Assembly (NCBI GenBank): GCA_963682025.1
Contig: OY821518.1
Coordinates: 10,711,590 to 10,775,589 of the forward strand
Direction of reading: 5' to 3'
DNA: 64,000 bases
Origin: Cordilura impudica
Taxonomy: Eukaryota > Arthropoda > Insecta > Diptera > Scathophagidae
Shown: piece after piece, positions 32,514 through 42,873 of the stretch
Layout: the number at the start of each line of letters is the position of its first letter
Position numbering within the stretch: the first letter of the stretch is position 1
Position numbers and translations under genes: made by a program
Notes under the pieces: model-generated
Seen by the model: only the letters and a program-made list of their open reading frames with translations
Databases searched by the model: none
Told to the model about the DNA's origin: nothing

Positions 32514-33660
32514 TTGATAAAATTTAGAAAACTCCTTTTTTAAGATCTGGCACTTTAAAGTTTTGTTAAATATATGTTGGAAATTAACAGTATGTGAATT
32601 TTTAAGGAAATTACTCAGCTCTGTGAACTTGGCACCCAACTTTTGAAAATCGGGATTTTTTTTGCGATTCTTACAGACTTTTGTATGTAGTTGATTGTAG
32701 TAATAAATATTTCGTTTGTAGTTGCTTAAAAAAAAGTTATAGGACTTTGAAAAAAACCCATCCCCCGGATTTGAAGGCACTAAAATCTAATGGTTGATTC
32801 TTGTAGAGAATCGTTTTTAGTTGAAGGTATTGAAGGTTTGTAGTGAAGGAATTTCCGTTTGTAGTAGAAAGGAAAAAAAGTTTTTAAAAAAATTTTTTTT
32901 TTTTAAATTGCGTTCGTGCTCTATAATAATTTGTAGTTGGTTGTAGTGACTGCTAATTCGTTTGTAGTTTCGCGAAATCTAAGTGGAAGTCAGAATACAT
33001 CGAAATCTACCTCGGAAATCGTTTGTAGTTGAATGTTCTGAATGTTTACTACAATCGACTACAAATGATTTCCGAGCGAGATCTCGATGTATTCTGACTT
33101 CCGCTTAGTTTTCGTGAAACTACAAACGAATAAGCGGTCACTACAATCTACTACAAATGATTTCCGAGCGAGATCTCGATGTATTCTGACTTCCGCTTAG
33201 ATTTCGCGAAACTACAAACGAATTAGCAGTCACTACAACCAACTACAAATTATTATAGAGCACGAGCACAATTTTGAAAAAAAAATTAAAAAAATATATC
33301 GGCTATAACTTTTTTCCTTGCTACTACAAAATTCCTTCACTACAAACCTTCAATACCTTCAACTAAAAACTACAAGAATCAACCATTATATTTGAGTGCC
33401 TTCAAATCCGGGGGATGGGGTTTTTTTTAGAGTCCTATAACTTCTTTTTAAGTAACGCAATATTTATTACTACAATCAACTACATTCAAAATTCTGTAAG
33501 AATCGCAAAAAAAATCCCGATTTTCAAAAGTTCACAGAGCTAAATTACTCGGCTAGAATTTTTTTTACGAAGAATTTTTTTTTTTTTTTTGCTGATTTTG
33601 AGAAAAATTAGTTTTTTGTGAAATATTCAGTAAATATAATCTTTATAAATACTTTATATC
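32514..33660 (-). repeat. R2 repeat split by foldback element 2
   Basis: 32514-32607 and 33551-33660 are, on the minus strand, consecutive parts of the repeat seen uninterrupted at 4600-5470. This supplies the empty-site reference for the 925-bp insertion between them. Confidence 0.6.
32617..33541. mobile_element. Foldback element 2, 925-bp palindrome with perfect 9-bp target duplication
   Basis: Nearly the whole element is one inverted repeat. The left end AGCTCTGTGAACTT and the right end (reverse complement) AGCTCTGTGAACTTTTG are followed by matching arms of about 430-460 bp. The flanks are AAATTACTC at 32608-32616 and AAATTACTC at 33542-33550. Near the centre, a segment with GATTTCCGAGCGAGATCTCG is present twice (about 33068-33092 and 33158-33182), so the arms are unequal. 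The short motif TTTGTAGT/ACTACAAA recurs throughout. No coding capacity. A 9-bp duplication with long TIRs is typical of MULE/Foldback-type elements. Confidence 0.88.
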
Positions 33661-35629
33661 AACAATTTATTAGTTTTAAAAATTTTTGTTGGAATACCAC
33701 TTTTTCCTATGCCTGTATTAATCTGCAGAACATAGCTTTAAGAGAAATTTTCACTATCATGCAAACTCATTCTAATAAATTTGAAATAATAATATTTTTA
33801 AAAGACTTATATTCCTATAAGAAATGTCCAATTTTGTTTTTGTGCACTTTCTATCAATACCACATAAATTTCATACGAGACAAATTGATATTTTAATTGA
33901 TTTATTCTTCTTTTATGGCTAACCAATGGTCATAAATGGCTAAAAAGAATTTATGTTTTCGAAAATACTTTTTCAAACAACATTTGACATTGTGGTCGAG
34001 ACGTTTAACTAGTATTGGCTCCATTACAAATGACTATTAGAGATGGAAACTAAACAAAACTAAAAAAATAAAATAAAACAAAATACACACACACACACAC
34101 ACACACTCACAAATAATACTTTATTTTGAAAAAACTTTAAAAACAACACAGCAACGATTTCAACAATGAAATGAATTTTTTTTTAAACTAATAGCTACAA
34201 AAACAATTTTCAAACATTCAAACATTTTTTAAAATCGAGCAAATGAATTTTCCAATACACACCCACCCTCCCCGTCCCCTGTAACGTTAAATGACAAATG
34301 ATATATTTTTGTACTTTTAAGTGTTACTTAAAATTGGTGTATTTTGCGAAATTTTAGAAAACTTTACAAAATGTCAGGGTGAAAAAACAAAAAAAAAAAA
34401 AAAAAAAAGAATAAATAAATAAAAAAAGAAACGTCTTTTCGTGCCTCTCCAAGTGATGAAAATGTCGAAAACTTCTACTGTTTGATTTATGGTTTAAAAT
34501 GCATTAAATAAATTTCATTTCGTCACATCGCCAAAGCGAAACTAAAACTTTTGGTGAAAGTAAACTAAAAGTACAGATGAGCGAGAGCTGTTTACAATAT
34601 ACAATGTTTTAAGTGTTGACAGTGGTGATTGCGGATAAAAGGCCAATAATAACTGCCATGTACCAAAACCCAAAAGAATAATAAATTTCCTTTAAAAGGG
34701 AGAGATTGAAATTTCCTGCATTTATTTTTTTTACATCCAAACAAATATCTTTGTATGAGCATACTGTAACTTTGAATATTTTTAGTAGATTTATGCTATT
34801 TTTGTGCACACAACTGTGCTACATTTTTGCACTTGAAAACGCACAAGTAGAATTTGGCATTGAACTTACAATTGTCAAACAATTACAAAAAAAAAAAAAA
34901 AACAAAAAACAAATCGAAGTAAAACTAACATTGAGACTGCGATCTTAGAAACCGAGAAAGTTAAGTGAATTTTTTTTTTGTAAACTCTATTATTCTTTAA
35001 TTCATTCTAACATTATTTAAAGGTTATTATGTTTTTGTTATAATTTCGTCAAAAACTATATATTAAATTAAATATTAAATGTAATTGAAATTCTATGAAG
35101 TTTTTTTCTAGCCTGGCTGTAGTACTGTGCGTAGCATATGAAATAGTTGTTTGCTTAGTTAGCTTATTCATTAGCTGGACAGGATAAAAGTCCGATAGAA
35201 AAAAAAAAAAACAAAAAACTTTATACCAATTAAGCCCACATATATGTACATGAATGACTAGCACAACATGTAACTCATTAATGAACCATAGTTAAGGATG
35301 AAACATGTCGAAATTAATTAATTAATGAATTTCATATCAAAACACTGGACATAAAAACTTTTGCTAAGCAATTTGGCAAAAAAAAAAAGGCGAAACAACA
35401 TGAATTATAATGAATAAACAATATATATTTTCTCTGGCTAAATCCCAGACACAATTGCGGCAACAGGCGACAGGTTAAATAAAAGTCCAAAATTAATTAT
35501 CTGGACTTTCATTAGAAAAATATTTAACAAATTAAAATCAAAAAAAGATAAAATTATTTATGTTCATTTTATTCCACTCAGAAACTTAAGAGTGGGTAAA
35601 AAATGAATTATCGGTTGTATATATTTTTT
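33661..35629. other. Non-coding sequence with simple repeats
   Basis: Contains a (CA)n tract at about 34086-34107 and poly(A) tracts near 34388, 34886 and 35201. No transposon ends or protein similarity recognised. This may be the longest stretch of ordinary host DNA in the window. Confidence 0.4.
34086..34107. repeat. (CA)n microsatellite
   Basis: Uninterrupted ACACAC dinucleotide run. Confidence 0.9.
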
Positions 35630-37593
35630 TTTTTTTATTTTTATTTTTTTATTTTATTGTACATAAGTATTTAATATTCATACATAATAATGGCCCCAGC
35701 GCCCTAAAGGCATTGTTGAGGCAAGCTGGCGAATTTATAATCCAAAAAATGTACAATGATATTAAATTACGATAAAAAAAAATAATATGGTTTGATTAAA
35801 ATTATCACAGAAGCGTTTCTATTTTATTGTATAAGTAGTTTTTGCAAGACGTTTTAAAAACTGAAATTCTATTAATAGATTTTATTTCCAAAGGTAAATT
35901 GTTATATTTTGCCTTTTGAAATCTGCATCTTGGAACTCTTAAATTCGTTACATTCCTTGTGTTGAAATGTGATTGATTTTGCAAAAAATTAAAAGTACGA
36001 TGGCCAATATCATGCATGCATTTGAAAACATATATCAAAACCTGATATTCATGTAACCCATAAATTGGTAACACTGTTTTAGCTATATCTCTATACAGAG
36101 TAATTGTTGGATACCTTATTGGCAATTTGTATATAATCTTCAATGCTCGGTTTTGTAAACACTGTAGAGATTTTAATGCTACATTACACTTATTATATGC
36201 ATAGACCATTCCCATGTAATTTAGATGTGATTGAATTAAAGATTGGAATATCATATATTTAGATTTTTCAGATAATATATTTCGTAATTTGTATAAAACT
36301 CCAATAACCGGAGCAATTTTCCCCTTTAACTCCGCCATATGCAAGTCCCACGATAGATTATTTTGTAATGTTATTCCTAAATATTTAACTGAGTGTGTTT
36401 CCTTCAGTGCTACCCCATCAATATTCACAGTAAAATCGTTAGAACTAGAGCTAGGCCCAAAACGAACCAATCTTGGGGTAACAACAAGGCCATTGATACG
36501 AGCAAACTCAAATACTAAAGCCATATCCCTCTCAATATAAGTTTTCAACACCAAGTCGTGTTTAAAAGTATAAAATATGCATACATCATCCGCAAAAATG
36601 AAAATCTTTCCTGTTAAATCAAGATTACCTATGTCATTTAAGTATATAGAAAAAAGCAGGGGACCCAATCCACTTCCTTGGGGTATTCCATATTTAACCG
36701 TACTAATAAAGCTCGAGGACTGATTGACCTGAACATATTGTTTCCTTTCCGAGAAATAACTTTCAAACAGCAATAATTCTTTACCCTTTACTCCATACAA
36801 TGACAATTTTTTTAGTAATATTTTATGATCAACAAGATCAAAAGCCTTCGAAAAGTCTAAAAATACTCCTGCAACACCATTAAAGTCTTCATCCAAACCT
36901 TTGCATATACAGTTTATTACATTTAAAACAGCATCCTCCGCACCACATTCTTTCCTAAAACCAAATTGAAAATCATTCAAGAGCTTGTTTTTCTCTACAT
37001 AAAATAATAATTTGTCATAAATAATTTTCTCAAATATTTTATCTATTGAAGATAAAACTGCAATTGGTCGATATTTCTCTACAGTGTAAGATCTAATTTC
37101 CTTCGGTATTGGAATTATTTTATGAACTTTCAGAACATTGGGGTACACTGAGGTAGTTATCATTTTACAAAAAATGTCGCATAACAATGGTGCAATTTCG
37201 TCTCCACATTCTTTAATAAATTTAGGTGATATGTTATCGTATCCAGCACTTTTGTTTATTTTAATAGTATTTATAGTAGAGATGTGACGGATATCCGGCA
37301 ACTATCCGGTTTGCCGGATATCCGGCCTAAATTTACTATTCGGCCGGATATCGGATAATAAGCTACTATCCGGTATCTGGCCGGCCGGATATTTTCTTAG
37401 AATTATTTTAAGCAAATAAATTTGTATTAAGTAACTAACAATAAAATAGCTTTTATTTAAAGGTAAAAAAGTAACAAAAAATTACAAATTATCTTTCAAA
37501 AACTTAAAATACGTTTTGAGATATTCACTTTACTGAAAAATTTATGTTTAAACTAAAAACTTAAAAAACGTCCAATTAATACAACGATTGACA

Positions 37594-39591
37594 TTAATAC
37601 TCAAAATTAAGAAGAGGTAGATTATGGTGAATAAAAACTAAATTTTCAGCGTTCGCAGACAATAGACGATTTCGCTTGTTTTCGTAAACCAAGCCAGCTT
37701 CCGAAAAAAGTCTTTCGCTATAAACGCTGCTGCAAGGAGCTGAAAGGAACGTTTTAGTAAGAGACGTTAAAATTGGGTATTTTTTGGAGTTAAACGACCA
37801 CCAAGCGTAAGGATCCTGACTGCGATCAATTCGAACTTCCTTCAAGAAGAATTCAATCTCGGTAGCAATTTGGTTCTTCTCATGATCGCTAGACTGAATG
37901 TTGTTTTCATCTGCCACTTCATTAAAACAATCCCAAAATGTTTCGTGAGATTCACGAGCTACATTTGAATCAGTTTCATTTAATCGTAACTGTTTAGGTC
38001 TAGTTGAAGACGTCGATGAACAACTACTGATGGAAGACGTGTCGCAAGTCATTCTTAAGTGTTCCAATAAAATAGTCTGTCGAGCTCTTTCAGCTTCAAC
38101 TTTTCCCAAAAAGTTAGCCTTAAATCTGGGATCCAGAAAATTTGCAATAAGGTATTTTGGATCTTCACTTAAGGAAATAAAACGAGATGTCAATTGCGCT
38201 TTTAAGGAGCCTCTCATATTAAGTAAATCCGCTGTTCGTCGTATAGTTTCGTCCTTGTCTAAGAATTTTTTTAATGCAGCTACATGCGGTATAACTTCAG
38301 ATATGCAGGAGAGGCCAGCACTTGTAATTTTAGTTATTTCTTCAAACGGCTTCAAAAGTTGTACACACTGCTCCATCAAACACCACTGACGAGTTGTTAG
38401 ATTAGTAAGTGTGTCGTTTTCAGGCACATAAAGGGAGATAACACGTTTTTGTTCCAATAAGCGTTCCATCATATAGAAAGTGGAATTCCACCTCGTGTTT
38501 ATATCTTGCACCAATTGATGCTCTGGTAAACATAGTTCTTTTTGAAGCACCAGCAATTTTTCTTTTGCTAAACCTGAATGATTGAAGTGAGTTACGATAC
38601 GTCTACCTTTGGCAATCAAGTCCATTACTTCAGGTTGTACCTTTAAAGACTCAAGCACAACCCTCTGAAGCGAATGAATGAAACACCTGGCGGAATTATA
38701 CTCCGCCATTCGAACGCCTTTGACCATGTTTGCGCCACTGTCATGAACAATAACATGTATTTTGCTTTGTTCAATATCCCAGCGAGATGTAATACTATTG
38801 AGTTCATTTGCTATGTTTTCTCCTGTATGAGATCCTGAAAACGGTTTCATAGCTAGAACTCCGTGTTGAAGTTTAAATTCTGCAGAAAGCCAATGAGCTG
38901 TGAAACTCAGAAAGCTGGAGTTATTGCGCAAACACGTCCACATGTCAGAAGTGACAGAAACTGCGACAGCACTTGAAATTCTTGTTTGGATTTTTTTGAA
39001 AATTCGGTTGTAAATATCGGGAATTATTTTTTGGGTCATAAAGGCTCGGCTTGGCAATTCATAGCGTGGTAAAGCTTGCTTAAGTAATCTTGCGAATCCA
39101 ACTCTTTCAACGACACAAAGTGGCTCATTATCCAGTGCAATCATTTCTGCTATGAGATAATGGTATTTTTTCGCAGTTGCATTATTTATGTCCCAAAGCA
39201 ATTTTCTATCGAACGCCTCTGACAAGGTCTGTTGCCTTGTAGAAGAGGAACTTGTACAAGCGTTGACAGGCTCCGCAAGCGACGTAGCTGCGTCGTTTAT
39301 TTTATCTTTATTCAAATTCATGAATTTTTCTGGGTGCTTTAATTTCAAATGATTGCTCATAGCAGATGTGCCTGGGGGAAGATTTAAAATTAATAAGTAT
39401 ATGATTCGAAACTTGTAGGTTGTATTATTAAATAGGCTGCAAAAAAAACATTACTCTTACGCATCTGCTTTTTTTCCTTCACCACCACGAGAAATTGGTA
39501 GTTTGCACAATAAACAAATAGCAAACTTATTATTTTCACTTTTAATTTCAAAATATTGCCAAATAGGCGATTTTCTTATCATTGAAGACAT
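37594..39591 (-). CDS. hAT transposase, BED zinc finger, two exons
   Basis: DNA transposase with an RNase-H-like fold. Exon 1 is 39591-39483 (starting MSSMIRKSP; an upstream in-frame ATG at 39639 is possible). The intron is 39482-39372 (GTGAAG donor, CCCCCAG acceptor, phase 1). Exon 2 is 39371-37594. Splicing joins ISRG-G-TSAMSNH and completes a BED finger C26, C29, H44, H49. Predicted length is about 628 residues with no stop or frameshift. Catalytic-type aspartates lie in VTSDMWTC (about residue 179) and VHDSGANMVK (about 247). The C-terminal hATC dimerisation region has WWSFNSKKYPIL, PCSSVYSERLFSEAG and LVFIHHNLPLL. Without splicing the first exon would stop soon after KKADA. Confidence 0.9.
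39372..39482 (-). other. Intron of the hAT transposase gene
   Basis: 111 bp, AT-rich, GT...AG. A downstream GTAAG at 39461 looks like a better donor by sequence, but it leaves the frame out of phase and makes a poor zinc finger; the GTGAAG donor at 39482 gives the right frame and the expected SRGG-T spacing of BED fingers. Confidence 0.7.
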
Positions 39592-39757
39592 GTTCTCTGC
39601 TCTTTTCGTACAAATTATGAAGTAAAATAATTGAAACAATCAGCTGTTGATTTTCAGTAATGCCAGATTTTAATTTGTTGATTTTCAGTATTGCCAGACT
39701 GCAGTACGTTATTTTCCAAAGATAACTAACATCGCTCCACCCGTTTATTGTCGTTTA

Positions 39758-40151
39758 CCCGGGGGTTACACGTTCAACTAGTTGCCTTCAACTCCGAATT
39801 TTCCACTAATACACTTACACATTTTAAAGTTGAAAGGCGGTTGCTTGCGATTTTCTCTTTCAACCAGCGTTTCAACCAGTTGACCAACTAAACAGCTGAT
39901 TTGTAACATCTGTGTCATATTCATTTGATTTGTTTGGTGGAAAAGTTATTAAAACGTGTGTGTTTTTTAAAACAAAAATTAAAGTGATTTTTTAACTAAA
40001 AATTTAACTAAATATTTAAAATAAAATGAATAAACAACAAAGTTGATCAACCTGTTGCGTACAGCCTGCGTCACAGCTGCCAGTTTCAACGAATTCTGAC
40101 AAGCAGTATGTGTAAAAGCCTTTCAACCAAAAGTTGAAGGTGTAACCGCGG
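39758..40151. mobile_element. Possible small inverted-repeat element inside the hAT 5' region
   Basis: GTTACACGTTCAACT at 39765-39779 and the inverted GTTACACCTTCAACT at 40132-40146 (14 of 15 match) bound a block rich in GTTGAA/TTCAAC motifs with two CAGCTG. It lies between the transposase start and the hAT right terminus. No clear target duplication, so it may instead be part of the hAT promoter region. Confidence 0.35.
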
Positions 40152-41689
40152 CGTTATTGCCTGCCGAACTAGAAATAATGAAATCTTTAATTTACTATCC
40201 GGCCGGCGGATATTCGGCTATCCGGCCAAATCACTATCCGTCACATCTCTAATTTATAGCTTCAGAGATGTCATTTAAATTAACATCTCCAAAATTGAAA
40301 CGGTGAGGAAGTTGAGAAATTGTTCTCAATGAAGTAAATACATCGCCCAACTGCACATCAATTTGCTGTTTAAGATTTTCCACAGACTTAAGAAAATGGG
40401 TATTTAAGTAATCGGCTTTTACCTGATCCGAATTTATTACAATTCCCCCTGAGAATCAGTAAGAACTACCTTACGCTCTCTTGACCGACCAAGAGTAGAG
40501 TTTATAAACTTCCAACATTTCCTCTGATCATTTCCAGCCTCATTCAAACTATCAACATAGTAGTTATCTCTACATATCTTAATGGCTACCTTAATGACCC
40601 TGCTCAACCTTTTTAACATGTCATTCAATCTATGACCATTCTTGCATTTACGTCTTTCCTTCAGCAAATTTTTCTTGAGTAAAATAAGTTCCTGTAAGTT
40701 CTTATCCACCCAAGGAGTCATCTCAAAACAAAGCTGCTTTTTACAACTTGAAACAACTGTGTAATTACTTAACGCATTTCCCATACACGAAACTAAATTT
40801 TCTGTTTGATCAGATACATCCAATTTTGAGAAAATAAATGGTATATTATTTTGTAAATATTCTTTGGCTTTCATATAATCACAATGAATTTTTGATTTCT
40901 CAATAAATTCATTGACTTGTCTTTTACTACCAATTTTACAGCACAATATATTGTGATCTGAAAGATTACACTCAATCGAGTCAACATAAATTTGTTCAGA
41001 AAAATTACTAAAAATGTGGTCTATACATGTTTTACTGCTAGGTCTCGTTACCAAGTTATGGACTCTCGAACAGTCAAAGTTCTGAAACATTGCAGATAGA
41101 TCTACAAAATGTTGACCATGGAACATGTAAATGTTTGAATCACCAACTATTAAAAGCGGATGTTGAGCACAATCATATAAAACTACTTCAAGACTATTTA
41201 TAAAATCATTAACCGAACATTTCTGCGATCTATACCATGAAATTAATTTCACAGGATTATGATTTACTTTAAAATTTTCTATAATTATAGATATTATCTC
41301 AACAAAGATTTACCGAATATTTTAAATTCTTATTAATAAATAGTGATGTACCACCATAACCATCATTTCTACAGCAGTGTACTTCAGAAAAACCAGGTAT
41401 CGAGTACAATTGTAAAACATCTCTTTCAAACCATGTTTCTTGTACCGCTATTACATCAGGCAATTTCGGAAAATTAGCAATTAAAGATTTAAATTTATTA
41501 AATTTGTTCAAAGAAGAAACGCTTCTGATATTTATACTAATTATATTCATAAAATTTAAATTAATGCCATAAATATAATTTTGAAAATTTGAAAAATTTT
41601 GAAAATATTGATTTTTATACATAATGATTTGAAAAAAATAATAATATTTAATACTTTTATATAAAAAACACAAAAAATATACTTCCCTA

Positions 41690-42703
41690 AGAAGGGGATT
41701 CATAAGCTGCACCATCACCGTCACTAGAATCATCAGCAGCCTCATTTCTATTTTGTACTAAAGATCTACGTTTCCAATGCTTATTTGTTGTTGCAGTTAA
41801 TAATAATTCATCCAAATCATCTTGACATCTTTTAAGTTGAACCTTTGATATACATATCACTTTTTTTACAATAAACTCTACCGTCACGGACATATACATG
41901 TTGATAGCCTATAGCTTTTAGTGATTTAGAATGATTCCATAGATTCAAAGTTTCTTTACTATGGTAATCCTTTACGTAAATTTTGTTTGTTGTTTCTTTT
42001 TCGTTCAATTTAGATTTTGATGACATTAGTTTTTCTTTGTTAAATCTAGATGAAAATTTAACCACTACAGTTTTTTTCACATCCGGTTTCTTATCTCTTT
42101 TTTCAACAAAATAAGCTTCTTCGACATCACCTTGTCCCAATTCAACACCAATATCTTTCGATAATTCAAAGACAGCATCCTTAGCATTAACTCCATTAGC
42201 AACTTCCAGACCACTAATGATACAATCATTTTTTTTACCAATTTATCATTCACAATTTTCATAGAACTTTTTAGATCTTTTATCTCATTTTTAAGTTTTT
42301 TATTTTCTTTTGTAATTTCAGATATTTTTTTCTTGTTTTCGGCTACATCCTTGAATACCTCATCAAACTTTGTTGACATAAATTGTATTGATTCGGTCAG
42401 CTGATCTAATTTCTCTAATTTCTTTAATTATTTTAATTCTGTTTTTATTGTGTTTAACTCTTTTCTAATATCTCCACCTTCTTCCTTACAAAATTGACAT
42501 AAGAACACTGCATTATCATCTTTAACTAGTCTCTCAAACTCTCTTTTAGATAAACCAGAGCATTTAAAATGAAACATTTTTTCACATTTGTCACATTCTA
42601 TAAAATCATCTGATTCTTCTTTAACTTCAAATTCACATTGAACACAAATATTTGTATTGCTTTTATTAGCAATACTTCTACGAGCAGCTTTTTTTTTTGG
42701 CAT
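41690..42703 (-). pseudogene. CR1-like ORF1 with PHD finger and coiled coil, frameshifted
   Basis: An RNA-binding partner of the retrotransposon. Residues 1-15 are basic. A C4HC3 PHD-type zinc finger follows with C20, C23, C37, C40, H45, C48, C69 and C72. Then comes a strongly charged coiled coil (MSTKFDEVFKDVAENKKK, ENKKLKNEIKDLKSS), a domain with VVVKFSSRFNKEKLM, IYVKDYHSKETLN and VYVRDGRVYCKK typical of LINE ORF1 RNA-binding regions, and an acidic tail ending in DGAAYESPS. At least three frame changes (near 42425, 42230 and 41850) break it. A host PHD protein is unlikely given its fixed position upstream of ORF2. Confidence 0.82.
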
Positions 42704-42873
42704 ACTTTAAGTTCTTCCAATACTAGAAACTATGTTTTAAGTGTTGTTAAATTTTTGTCTTTATTTATTTTTGTTATATTTAACCACAGATAAAATGTAC
42801 GTTCAACGCTCAGGGTTGCCAGCTATGGTTTATTTAGAGCAGAAATTTCGGATCCAAAAACGTATTAAATAAG

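Larger units (their letters stand above)
37277..40251 (-). mobile_element. Structurally intact hAT element with perfect 8-bp target duplication
   Basis: Terminal inverted repeats TAGAGATGTGACGGATA (left) and TTAGAGATGTGACGGATA (right, inverted; one extra T) bound 2975 bp, flanked by ATTTATAG at 37269-37276 and 40252-40259. Subterminal regions carry many CCGGATA / GCCGGATATCCGGC motifs (37287-37395 and 40195-40240), likely transposase-binding sites. The transposase gene is open. The element interrupts a CR1-like ORF2, so it is younger than that copy. Confidence 0.95.
35805..41570 (-). pseudogene. CR1-like ORF2 (endonuclease-RT), interrupted by hAT and two frameshifts
   Basis: Starts near 41570 with MNIISINIRSVSS. 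Endonuclease: AVQETW, LIVGDSN (a variant of GDFN), CIDHIFSN and SDHNILCC. The linker runs to 40437. A frame change at the G-run near 40444 and another at the T-run near 41300 (adjacent to VNL) break it. After the RT N-terminus the hAT is inserted with its 8-bp duplication. RT continues at 35805-37268: KINKSAGYDNISP, YRPIAVLSSIDKIFEK, FGFRKECGAEDAV, DFSKAFDLVDHK, YGIPQGSGLGPLLFS and FADD (36585-36596), then a thumb and C-terminal part to IETLL. Catalytic residues are intact. Confidence 0.88.
35630..42780 (-). mobile_element. CR1-like LINE copy 1, near full length, hosting a hAT
   Basis: A two-ORF minus-strand retrotransposon of about 4.1 kb once the 2975-bp hAT and one target repeat are removed. 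From the 5' end (high coordinates): ORF1 with a PHD finger, ORF2 with APE endonuclease and RT, a short 3' UTR, and an A-rich tail (T-run at 35628-35639 on the plus strand). PHD fingers in ORF1 are known from CR1-like LINEs. The damage consists of a few single-base indels in homopolymers, so it is younger than the copy at 25.7 kb. Confidence 0.9.

Noticed and set aside
33618..33896. 92-residue frame near 33.7 kb
   Set aside because: Low-complexity AT-rich composition and no recognisable domain; starts within the R2 repeat.
38030..38389. 119-residue plus-strand frame
   Set aside because: Antisense to the intact hAT transposase.
42428..42703. Host PHD-finger gene
   Set aside because: Lies in fixed position and orientation upstream of a CR1-like ORF2; PHD fingers are known in CR1-like ORF1 proteins.
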